Shown: in pieces, positions 1 through 5,490 of the stretch
How positions within the stretch are numbered: the stretch's first letter is position 1
How the letters are laid out: each line of letters begins with the position of its first letter
Source of the DNA: Smithellaceae bacterium
GTDB taxonomy: Bacteria > Desulfobacterota > Syntrophia > Syntrophales > Smithellaceae
Reading direction: 5' to 3'
DNA length: 13,583 bases
Assembly: GCA_028701435.1 (NCBI GenBank)
Contig: JAQVQT010000030.1
Span: 1 to 13,583, forward strand
Program-made: the position numbers and the translations under genes
Notes under the pieces: model-generated
Told to the model about the DNA's origin: nothing
Database searches by the model: none
What the model saw: the letters and a program-made list of their open reading frames with translations, nothing else

Positions 1-425
1 GCTTCAGCGTAACGCGCATACATCCGGAACAAATCGCCGACAAAGAGTCCGGCTTCATCGCCGCCGGTTCCCGCCCGGATTTCCAGAAAGACGTTTTTGT
101 CGTCGTTGGGGTCTTTGGGCAGAAGCAGGACCCTGATTTTTTCCTGCAGGTCGGCAAGCTCCTGCTGCAATTGGGCTGTCTCCTCTTTGGCCATGGCTTT
201 CAGCTCTTCATCGTTTTCGGCCAGCAGCTCCTGATTTTCGGCAAGACTTGTTTTTGCTTTTTCATACCGGCGAATGGTTTCCACCAGAACGGTTAAGTCC
301 GAGTGTTCCTTCGCGTATTTCTGATACAGCCCCTGTTTGGAAGCTACCTGGGCATCGGAAAGCAGTCCTTCCAGTTCCCGGTAACGGAGCTCAATATCGC
401 GAAGTTTATTCAGTAATATATCCAT
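1..425 (-). CDS. prfA: Peptide chain release factor 1 (RF1), N-terminal part, cut by window edge
   Basis: Class I release factor that recognises UAA and UAG stop codons and triggers peptidyl-tRNA hydrolysis on the ribosome. Translating the minus strand from the ATG at 425 gives 141 complete codons starting MDILLNKLRDIELRYRELEG. A long helical, Glu/Lys/Gln-rich segment follows (about residues 5-100), then the hallmark NVFLEIRAGTGGDEAGLF around residues 111-128 and GDLFRMYARYAE at 130-141. This matches RF1 domain 1 and the start of domain 2. The RAGTGGDEA signature and the absence of an RF2-type frameshift leader favour RF1 over RF2. The codon-recognition motif and the GGQ loop lie beyond the window. 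No strong Shine-Dalgarno precedes the ATG, so the start rests on alignment with the family. The order rho-rpmE-prfA is a known bacterial arrangement, usually continuing into prmC, whose product methylates RF1. Confidence 0.93.
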   Translation of the reverse strand, partial: MDILLNKLRDIELRYRELEGLLSDAQVASKQGLYQKYAKEHSDLTVLVETIRRYEKAKTSLAENQELLAENDEELKAMAKEETAQLQQELADLQEKIRVLLLPKDPNDDKNVFLEIRAGTGGDEAGLFVGDLFRMYARYAE

Positions 426-593
426 ATACTCAATTCATTTATCTTGTAATTTTATTGCCGGCTGTGAGGGGAAGATGCATTTACAGCCCTCCTCCATATT
501 GGTGAGGACGCAGCTATAAATGCCGGGAAAGTTTTGATCTGTTGATCATGAGGACAAAGTCCAAAGGGTCTGCCTGCCGGCAGAAAGCTAATC
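426..593. other. rpmE-prfA spacer with two small hairpins
   Basis: This 168-bp spacer separates the rpmE stop from the prfA start (both minus strand). It holds an inverted repeat TCTGCC/GGCAGA with a 4-nt loop (569-584), close behind rpmE, and a second pair GGCTGT/ACAGCC with a 17-nt loop (460-488), just before prfA. Neither is followed by a T-tract on the minus strand, so neither is a standard intrinsic terminator. No convincing promoter for prfA was found, so it may be co-transcribed with rpmE. No open frame here looks like a gene. Confidence 0.3.
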
Positions 594-836
594 CTATGCT
601 TTTTTTGTTGTTTTCTTTGTGGGCGTTGCGGTTTCGGCTTTCGGCGCGTATTTCCTTTTGAATTTTTCCACGCGTCCCGCCGTGTCGATGATTTTCTGCT
701 TGCCGGTCATGAACGGATGGCAGTTGGAGCAGATTTCAATCTTGATGTCCTTTTTGGTGGAGCGTGTTTCAATTACATTGCCGCAAACGCACGTGATGGT
801 GGTTGCTTTGTAGTCCGGATGAATCCCTGCTTTCAT
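594..836 (-). CDS. rpmE: 50S ribosomal protein L31, zinc-binding (C+) type
   Basis: L31 of the large ribosomal subunit, part of the bridge region between subunits. The product is 80 aa and starts MKAGIHPDYKATTITCVCGN. Cys16, Cys18, Cys36 and Cys39 form the CxC...CxxC zinc site that defines the cysteine-containing L31 class, and the family motif CHPFMTGKQK follows. The frame stays open 18 codons further upstream, to an ATG at 890. The start at 836 is preferred because the family begins M-K-x-x-I-H-P and because GGGAGG (846-851) lies 9 nt upstream. The C-terminus carries a Lys/Thr/Ala-rich extension of about 15-19 residues not found in the 70-aa E. coli protein. The gene lies downstream of rho and upstream of prfA. 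A palindromic repeat separates it from rho, so it may be transcribed partly on its own. Confidence 0.95.
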   Translation of the reverse strand: MKAGIHPDYKATTITCVCGNVIETRSTKKDIKIEICSNCHPFMTGKQKIIDTAGRVEKFKRKYAPKAETATPTKKTTKKA

Positions 837-845
837 TGATCTTTT

Positions 846-851
846 CCTCCC
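846..851 (-). promoter_or_regulatory. Ribosome binding site that fixes the rpmE start
   Basis: The minus strand reads GGGAGG 9 nt before the ATG at 836. No comparable motif serves the further-upstream ATG at 890, which would add 18 residues unlike L31. This supports the shorter protein. Confidence 0.75.
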
Positions 852-983
852 GGCTCCCGGTCGTCCATGCCGATCATGAGCCTCTGTCATTTTAACAAGA
901 TGTGCTGCCTATACCATAAACTTTGAAAATTCAAGATCTTTTATAATCGAGAACTTTGCAGAACGTCGTAAAACTACACATTT

Positions 984-1063
984 GTCATTCCCGCGCAGGC
1001 GGGAATCCAGTATTATCAAATGTTTTCTGGATTCCGGGTCGCGCTTCGCTTGCCCGGAATGAC
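984..1063. repeat. 80-bp palindromic intergenic repeat between rho and rpmE
   Basis: The outer arms are GTCATTCC (984-991) and GGAATGAC (1056-1063). The inner arms GGAATCCAG (1002-1010) and CTGGATTCC (1028-1036) flank a 17-nt centre. The left arm contains its own perfect hairpin, ATTCCCGC-GCAG-GCGGGAAT (987-1006). The right arm contains ATTCCGGG (1031-1038) against CCCGGAAT (1053-1060). The ATTCCC-N8-GGGAAT core resembles the dispersed extragenic repeats known in Neisseria (dRS3) and similar repeats seen between genes in many other bacteria. It begins 12 bp beyond the rho stop codon. Transcribed from rho it would fold into a strong structure, so it may protect the rho 3' end or damp read-through into rpmE. 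There is no T-tract of intrinsic-terminator type. Whether it recurs in the genome cannot be seen from this window. Confidence 0.8.
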
Positions 1064-1075
1064 GGCAAGGAGCCA

Positions 1076-2323
1076 TTACGAATTCATGGAATCCAGGAAT
1101 TCCTGATTGGTGTCCGTCTTCTTGATCTTTCCGATGATGAATTCCATCGCGTCCACCGGGTTCATTTCCTGCAGCAGACGCCGCAGAATCCAGACGCGGT
1201 TGAGATTGGCTTTGGGAATCAGCAATTCTTCCTTGCGCGTGCCGGAGCGGATCAGGTCAAAGGCCGGGAAGATTCGGCGGTCGGCGATGCGGCGGTCCAG
1301 ATGCAGTTCCATGTTGCCGGTGCCTTTGAACTCTTCGAAAATGACTTCGTCCATTCGGCTGCCGGTGTCGATGAGCGCCGTGGAGATGATGGTGAGCGAG
1401 CCGCCGTTTTCAATGTTGCGGGCCGCGCCGAAAAAGCGCTTGGGCTTGTGCAGGGCGTTGGAATCCACGCCGCCGGAAAGCACCTTGCCGGATGGCGGCA
1501 CGACCGTGTTGTAGGCGCGGGCCAGCCGCGTGATCGAGTCGAGCAGGATAACGACGTCTTTTTTGTGCTCCACCAGGCGCTTGGCTTTTTCAATGACCAT
1601 TTCGGCAACCTGGACGTGGCGGGTGGCCGGTTCGTCGAACGTCGAGGAAATGACTTCGCCTTTCACGCTGCGCTGCATGTCGGTGACTTCTTCGGGGCGC
1701 TCGTCGATCAAAAGCACCATCAGGACGACTTCCTTGTGATTGGCCGTGATGCTGTGGGCGATGTCCTGCAGCAGAACCGTTTTCCCGGCGCGCGGCGGGG
1801 AGACGATGAGCGCGCGCTGCCCCTTGCCGATGGGGGCGAATAAATCCAGGGTTCGAGTGGAGTAGTTTTCGGAATCGAATTCCAGATTGAGTTTGTCCTG
1901 GGGATACAGGGGCGTGAGGTTGTCGAACAGGATTTTATCGCGGGCCTGCTCCGGGCTTTCAAAGTTGACTTCATCAACTTTCAGCAGGGCAAAGTATTTT
2001 TCGCCCTCCTTGGGGGGACGGACTTCGCCGGAAATCGTGTCGCCGGTGCGAAGATTGAAGCGGCGGATCTGCGAGGGGGAAATGTAGATGTCGTCCGGGC
2101 TGGGCAGATAGTTGTAATCCACCGCGCGCAGGAAACCGAACCCGTCCGGCAGAATTTCCAGAACGCCGGAACCGGAGATGACCCCGTTTTGCTCCGCCTG
2201 GGTTTGCAGAATGGCAAAAATCAGGTCCTGACGCCTCATGCCGCTGGCTCCGGGTACTTCCAGCTCCTTGGCCAGATTGTTGAGCTCGCTGATGGGCAGC
2301 CTTTTGATGTCTTCGATGTTCAT
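1076..2323 (-). CDS. rho: Transcription termination factor Rho
   Basis: Hexameric RNA-dependent ATPase/helicase that ends transcription of untranslated RNA. At 415 aa it is close to E. coli Rho (419). In order it shows: an N-terminal helical segment (1-45); the RNA-binding cold-shock-like fold with DGFGFLR at 60-66 (primary site); Walker A PPRAGKT at 176-182; IDERPEEVTDM with catalytic-type Glu around 211; Walker B VVILLDS at 257-263; Q-loop SGKVLSGGVDSNAL at 278-291; and R-loop GTGNMELHLDR at 334-344. All key elements are intact, and there is none of the large N-terminal insertion seen in some actinobacterial Rho proteins. The ATG at 2323 has AAGGA 7 nt upstream. It is divergent from a DEAD-box helicase gene and has a likely promoter at 2521-2547, giving a leader of roughly 190 nt. 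Confidence 0.97.
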   Translation of the reverse strand: MNIEDIKRLPISELNNLAKELEVPGASGMRRQDLIFAILQTQAEQNGVISGSGVLEILPDGFGFLRAVDYNYLPSPDDIYISPSQIRRFNLRTGDTISGEVRPPKEGEKYFALLKVDEVNFESPEQARDKILFDNLTPLYPQDKLNLEFDSENYSTRTLDLFAPIGKGQRALIVSPPRAGKTVLLQDIAHSITANHKEVVLMVLLIDERPEEVTDMQRSVKGEVISSTFDEPATRHVQVAEMVIEKAKRLVEHKKDVVILLDSITRLARAYNTVVPPSGKVLSGGVDSNALHKPKRFFGAARNIENGGSLTIISTALIDTGSRMDEVIFEEFKGTGNMELHLDRRIADRRIFPAFDLIRSGTRKEELLIPKANLNRVWILRRLLQEMNPVDAMEFIIGKIKKTDTNQEFLDSMNS

Positions 2324-2520
2324 AAATTTTTCCTTATTGAATGAATGACAGGCTCGATATTGAAGGGGTGAACGTGTGTGTCTGCATTAATTTTCCGGAA
2401 GCAAACGAGGAGGCTCGCAATCTTAAAGCAGGTACGGATTTAATATCGGCTTGTTTATTTGAATACTTGAATCGCTCCAACAGGCAGGGCTCGTAGAGCC
2501 TCTGACGAATTCGCCGCTAC

Positions 2521-2547
2521 GCTATATGAAACATCGGCGGCTGTCAA
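2521..2547 (-). promoter_or_regulatory. Putative sigma-70 promoter of rho
   Basis: The minus strand reads a consensus -35 TTGACA (2547-2542), then 15 nt, then TATAGC (2526-2521). A 17-nt spacer would place the -10 at TAGCGT instead. The -35 is perfect but the -10/spacer is imperfect. It is the best promoter-like match upstream of rho and would give a leader of about 190 nt. Confidence 0.5.
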
Positions 2548-2573
2548 GGGATTTTCTTGCTGGGGCAGGCGCG

Positions 2574-2594
2574 ATGATTTCCCCCGGAAATCAT
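2574..2594. repeat. Perfect inverted repeat between the rho and helicase promoters
   Basis: ATGATTTCC (2574-2582) and GGAAATCAT (2586-2594) are exact reverse complements around a CCC centre. The repeat lies 26 bp upstream of the rho -35 and 13 bp upstream of the putative helicase -35. No T-tract follows on either strand, so a protein-binding site is as plausible as an RNA hairpin. Confidence 0.7.
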
Positions 2595-2607
2595 AATAAG
2601 TTTTCTC

Positions 2608-2636
2608 TTGATTCCTGGGCCGCGCTGAACTAAATG
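2608..2636 (+). promoter_or_regulatory. Weak candidate promoter of the DEAD-box helicase
   Basis: TTGATT (2608-2613), a 17-nt spacer, then TAAATG (2631-2636). The spacing is right and the -35 is fair, but the -10 matches only 3 of 6 positions. It is listed as the best match in the right place. Confidence 0.28.
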
Positions 2637-2674
2637 AAATTAATAAATTTTTTTGACGAGAGGATAATGAGAAC

Positions 2675-4171
2675 ATGAAAGAGGCAAACCCCGAAGAAGG
2701 GAAGGACAAGTCCAAGGGTGCCGGTCCCGGCGAAATTTGTCTGGAGGACCTGAACCCGGATCTGAAGGCGGCCTGCGCGCGCGCCGGATGGACGTCTCTG
2801 GTGCCGGTGCAGGCCATAGCCATTCCTTTTCTGCTGGCCGACCGTGATGTCATGATTCAATCACGAACCGGCAGCGGGAAAACAGGCGCTTATCTGCTGC
2901 CGATTCTGCAGAAAATCGATACGCATAAAAACGCCGCCCAGGCGCTGGTCCTGGTTCCCACCCGCGAACTGGCCCTGCAGGTTTCCCGGGAAGCGCAGAT
3001 GTTGACCCAGGGGACCGAACTCAAGACGGCGGTGGTTTACGGAGGCGTCGGCTACGGTCCGCAGCTCGATGCCTTTCGGGCAGGCGCTCAACTGGTGGTC
3101 GGCACGCCGGGACGCATTCTCGATCACCTGCTTAAGAACGCCCTGACGCTGGATCATCTGAGAATGCTGATTTTTGACGAAGCGGACCGGATGCTCTCCA
3201 TGGGATTTTACCCGGACATGGTCAAAATCCGTAAATATATCCCGACGGGCAAAATCGCGAGCAGCATGTTTTCCGCCACGTTTCCGCCGCAGGTGATTCG
3301 CCTCGCCGGCCAGTTTTTGCGCGATCCCGAACTGCTGAGTTTAAGCGGCAATGAAGTGCATATCGCAGAAAGCGCGCATATTTATTATCTTGTGCCGGGG
3401 ATGCGCAAGGAGCGTTCGCTGGTGAGGATTATTGAAGTCGAAAATCCAGCCTCGGCCATTATCTTCTGCAACACGAAAGACACGGTTCATTACCTGTCCG
3501 TCGTCCTGAAACGCTTCGGGTACGACGCGGACGAGCTCAGCTCGGATCTGGCTCAAAGCGCGAGGGAAAAAGTGATGGCACGGGTGCGGCGCGGCGCGCT
3601 GCGCTTTCTGGTGGCCACCGATGTGGCGGCGCGGGGCATCGACATTCCCGATTTGTCGCATGTGTTTCAGTACGAGCCGCCGGAAGATCCGGAAGCTTAC
3701 ATTCACCGCGCCGGCCGCACCGGGCGGATGGGATCCAGCGGCGTGGTCATTTCGCTCGTTGCGGAAATGGAAAAATTCAAGATCCAAAGCATTGCGCGTT
3801 TTTACAATATTTCCATGGAAGAACGCTCCCTGCCCGGCGATGAGGAGCTGGAGCGGGTGGTTACCGAAAGGATTACCGCTCTTCTGGAGGCCCGACTGCG
3901 CGGCCGCGACAACATCCAGATTGAGCGCATGCAGCGCTTTCGGCCGCTGGCGCGCAATCTGGCTCAGTCCGAAGATGAGCTGGCCATCATCACCATGCTT
4001 CTCGACGATTACTACCAGCAGTCTCTGCATACGCCGCCCGCTCAACCTGCGGCGGACGACGTGGAGGAAGTGGTTTTTTCCGGGTCGAAACCGAAGCCGA
4101 AGCCCCAGCTCCATCGCCCGGATAAAAGGCCGCGGTCAAGAAACCGGAAAGAGAAAAAGCCGCAGCCGTAA
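2675..4171 (+). CDS. ATP-dependent DEAD-box RNA helicase
   Basis: Superfamily 2 RNA helicase that unwinds short RNA duplexes, with likely roles in ribosome assembly, mRNA decay or cold adaptation. The 498-aa product carries the full motif set: Q-motif Gln46 in GWTSLVPVQ; motif I SRTGSGKT (63-70); Ia PTRELA (95-100); Ib TPGR (144-147); II DEAD (168-171); III SAT (200-202); V ATDVAARGID (about 314-323); and VI HRAGRTGR (344-351). A helical segment follows, then a very basic tail from about residue 468 rich in Lys, Arg and Pro, typical of RNA tethers in this family. Members such as RhlE, DeaD, CshA and SrmB are hard to tell apart without a tree, so no symbol is given. The start has GAGAGGA 10 nt upstream. 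The gene is divergent from rho and 75 bp ahead of the DHS-like gene. Confidence 0.93.
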   Translation: MKEANPEEGKDKSKGAGPGEICLEDLNPDLKAACARAGWTSLVPVQAIAIPFLLADRDVMIQSRTGSGKTGAYLLPILQKIDTHKNAAQALVLVPTRELALQVSREAQMLTQGTELKTAVVYGGVGYGPQLDAFRAGAQLVVGTPGRILDHLLKNALTLDHLRMLIFDEADRMLSMGFYPDMVKIRKYIPTGKIASSMFSATFPPQVIRLAGQFLRDPELLSLSGNEVHIAESAHIYYLVPGMRKERSLVRIIEVENPASAIIFCNTKDTVHYLSVVLKRFGYDADELSSDLAQSAREKVMARVRRGALRFLVATDVAARGIDIPDLSHVFQYEPPEDPEAYIHRAGRTGRMGSSGVVISLVAEMEKFKIQSIARFYNISMEERSLPGDEELERVVTERITALLEARLRGRDNIQIERMQRFRPLARNLAQSEDELAIITMLLDDYYQQSLHTPPAQPAADDVEEVVFSGSKPKPKPQLHRPDKRPRSRNRKEKKPQP

Positions 4172-4175
4172 GGTG

Positions 4176-4202
4176 TTGACTTTTCAGGCGCCGTGATTTA
4201 AT
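4176..4202 (+). promoter_or_regulatory. Candidate promoter of the deoxyhypusine-synthase-like gene
   Basis: TTGACT (4176-4181, 5 of 6 to consensus) and TTTAAT (4197-4202, 5 of 6) stand only 15 bp apart, shorter than the optimum of 17. It begins just after the helicase stop codon. It may give the downstream gene its own transcript, though read-through from the helicase is equally possible. Confidence 0.38.
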
Positions 4203-4246
4203 ACCCAGAGTAATTCCAAGAGAAAACACAGGGGATTTGTGAGGCC

Positions 4247-5293
4247 ATGAAGAAGAAGGATTTATTGAATAAACCCGTTGAACACATCGACATCACGAAG
4301 ATCAACGCCGTGGACATGATCAGGGCCATGAAGAAAATGTCCTTTTCCGCACGCGACCTGGCCTCAGCCGCCGAACTTTACGACCGGATGCTCAAAGAGA
4401 AAAACTGCGCGGTGATTCTGACGCTGGCCGGTTCGACCAGCGCGGCGGGCTGCATGCAGGTGTATGTGGACCTGGTGAAAAACAACATGGTGGACGTGAT
4501 TGTGGCAACCGGCGCGTCGATTGTGGATATGGACTTCTTTGAAGCCCTGGGCTTCCGGCACTACCAGGGAACGCCGTTCATGGACGACAAGCTGCTGCGC
4601 AGCCTGTATATCGACCGCATCTATGACACGTTCATCAGTGAAGACGATTTGCAGCACTGCGACCAGACCATCAAGAAAATCGCCGATGCGCTTCCGGCGC
4701 GTCCCTATTCATCGCGTGAATTCATCGCCGAAATGGGCAAATACCTGACGAAGCACGCCAAAAAGAAAAATTCTCTGGTGCAGGCGGCCTACGAAAACGA
4801 TGTGCCGATCTTCTGTCCCGCGTTTTCGGACAGCTCCGCCGGCTTCGGCCTGGTGCTGCATCAGGTGGAGCGCCCGGACCATCACCTGTCCATCGATTCC
4901 GTCAAAGACTTCCGGGAGCTGACCGAAATCAAAATCAAGGCCGGTACCACCGGGCTTTTGATGATCGGTGGCGGCGTGCCGAAAAACTTCGCCCAGGATA
5001 CCGTTGTTTGCGCCGAGATTCTCGGGCATAACGTGACCATGCACAAATACGCCGTCCAGATTACCGTGGCGGATGTCCGCGACGGCGCCTGCTCCAGCTC
5101 AACGCTCAAAGAAGCCAATTCCTGGGGCAAGGTGGATTCCTCCTGCGAACAGATGGTGTACGCGGAAGCCACCACGGTTTTGCCCCTGCTGGCGAGCTAC
5201 GCCTATCACAAGGGAAGCTGGAAAAAGCGCAAAAAACGGGCGCTGTCCCGGATTTTTGCCGGCGATCCCGGAAACCTTAAGAAGAAGCCTTAG
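4247..5293 (+). CDS. Deoxyhypusine synthase-like protein (possible homospermidine/polyamine enzyme)
   Basis: NAD-dependent aminobutyl-transferase family. The eukaryotic and archaeal enzyme moves the aminobutyl group of spermidine to a lysine of eIF5A. Bacteria lack eIF5A, and bacterial homologues are usually tied to polyamine (homospermidine-type) metabolism. The 348-aa protein shows LTLAGSTSAAG (58-68), NMVDVIVATGA (80-90), IGGGVPKN (240-247) and EANSWGK (289-295). Lys295 in SWGK aligns with the lysine that forms the enzyme-substrate imine in human DHS (Lys329, SWGKI), so catalysis looks possible. The usual TTAGGVEED stretch is replaced by ATGASIVDMDF, as expected outside true DHS. The C-terminus is Lys-rich. 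AGGGG lies 12 nt and GAGG only 2 nt before the ATG, so the ribosome site is not ideal. The gene lies 75 bp after the helicase, and no polyamine gene adjoins it. Confidence 0.85.
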   Translation: MKKKDLLNKPVEHIDITKINAVDMIRAMKKMSFSARDLASAAELYDRMLKEKNCAVILTLAGSTSAAGCMQVYVDLVKNNMVDVIVATGASIVDMDFFEALGFRHYQGTPFMDDKLLRSLYIDRIYDTFISEDDLQHCDQTIKKIADALPARPYSSREFIAEMGKYLTKHAKKKNSLVQAAYENDVPIFCPAFSDSSAGFGLVLHQVERPDHHLSIDSVKDFRELTEIKIKAGTTGLLMIGGGVPKNFAQDTVVCAEILGHNVTMHKYAVQITVADVRDGACSSSTLKEANSWGKVDSSCEQMVYAEATTVLPLLASYAYHKGSWKKRKKRALSRIFAGDPGNLKKKP

Positions 5294-5303
5294 ATTCTCA
5301 ATC

Positions 5304-5328
5304 AAAAAAACGGGTGTTTCCAGCCCGT
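5304..5328 (-). terminator. Terminator-like hairpin with T-tract on the minus strand
   Basis: ACGGG (5310-5314) pairs with CCCGT (5324-5328) around a 9-nt loop, with one extra G.U pair possible. Read on the minus strand the stem is followed directly by seven T residues (the A run at 5304-5310). On the plus strand only a loose pyrimidine stretch, TCTTCCT, follows, so it may also act weakly for the DHS-like gene. Confidence 0.45.
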
Positions 5329-5355
5329 CTTCCTATCAGCGTCAGTGGGTTTATG

Positions 5356-5385
5356 AAAAACGGCCGTTCCCTCATGGAACGGCCG
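5356..5385 (-). terminator. Strong 10-bp-stem hairpin with T-tract on the minus strand
   Basis: CGGCCGTTCC (5361-5370) and GGAACGGCCG (5376-5385) are perfect complements around the loop CTCAT. On the minus strand five T residues follow (A run 5356-5360). On the plus strand no T-tract follows. It has the form of an intrinsic terminator for minus-strand RNA, but both flanking genes are on the plus strand. Confidence 0.55.
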
Positions 5386-5451
5386 CGCGTGACGTTCCAC
5401 CTTCATGGCATGACAAGACAAATCTTTTTGCAGTAAAGCGCCATTGCATCG

Positions 5452-5462
5452 GAAACCGTTTC
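5452..5462. promoter_or_regulatory. Small inverted repeat upstream of the acyl-CoA ligase
   Basis: GAAAC-C-GTTTC is an 11-bp inverted repeat ending 28 bp before the ligase ATG. It could be an operator half-site pair but is short enough to occur by chance. No convincing promoter was found beside it. Confidence 0.2.
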
Positions 5463-5490
5463 TCACTACTTTTTTTAAAAGGAGGGTTCT

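Larger units (their letters stand above)
2324..2674. other. Divergent control region between rho and the DEAD-box helicase
   Basis: This 351-bp gap has no credible gene. From left to right it holds: the rho Shine-Dalgarno (2331-2335); a rho leader whose RNA strand is C-rich and G-poor (about 16 C to 6 G over roughly 44 nt at 2341-2385); small hairpins GGCTC-GTA-GAGCC (2488-2500) and GCCGC/GCGGC (2513-2541); a putative rho promoter (2521-2547); a perfect inverted repeat (2574-2594); and a weak helicase promoter (2608-2636). The helicase Shine-Dalgarno GAGAGGA (2658-2664) lies 10 nt before its ATG. Confidence 0.6.

Noticed and set aside
908..934. Minus-strand promoter for rpmE (TTGAAT, 15 bp, TATAGG)
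   Set aside because: The spacer is too short and the -10 matches only 4 of 6. It is possible but not strong enough to annotate.
956..1843. Plus-strand open frame of 295 codons across the palindromic repeat and rho
   Set aside because: It begins in the non-coding repeat and runs antisense to conserved Rho motifs, with no domain and no ribosome binding site.
2455..2853. Minus-strand frame covering the rho-helicase gap
   Set aside because: It overlaps the helicase start antisense and has low-complexity Ser/Arg/Pro-rich composition. The gap is better explained by promoters and an inverted repeat.
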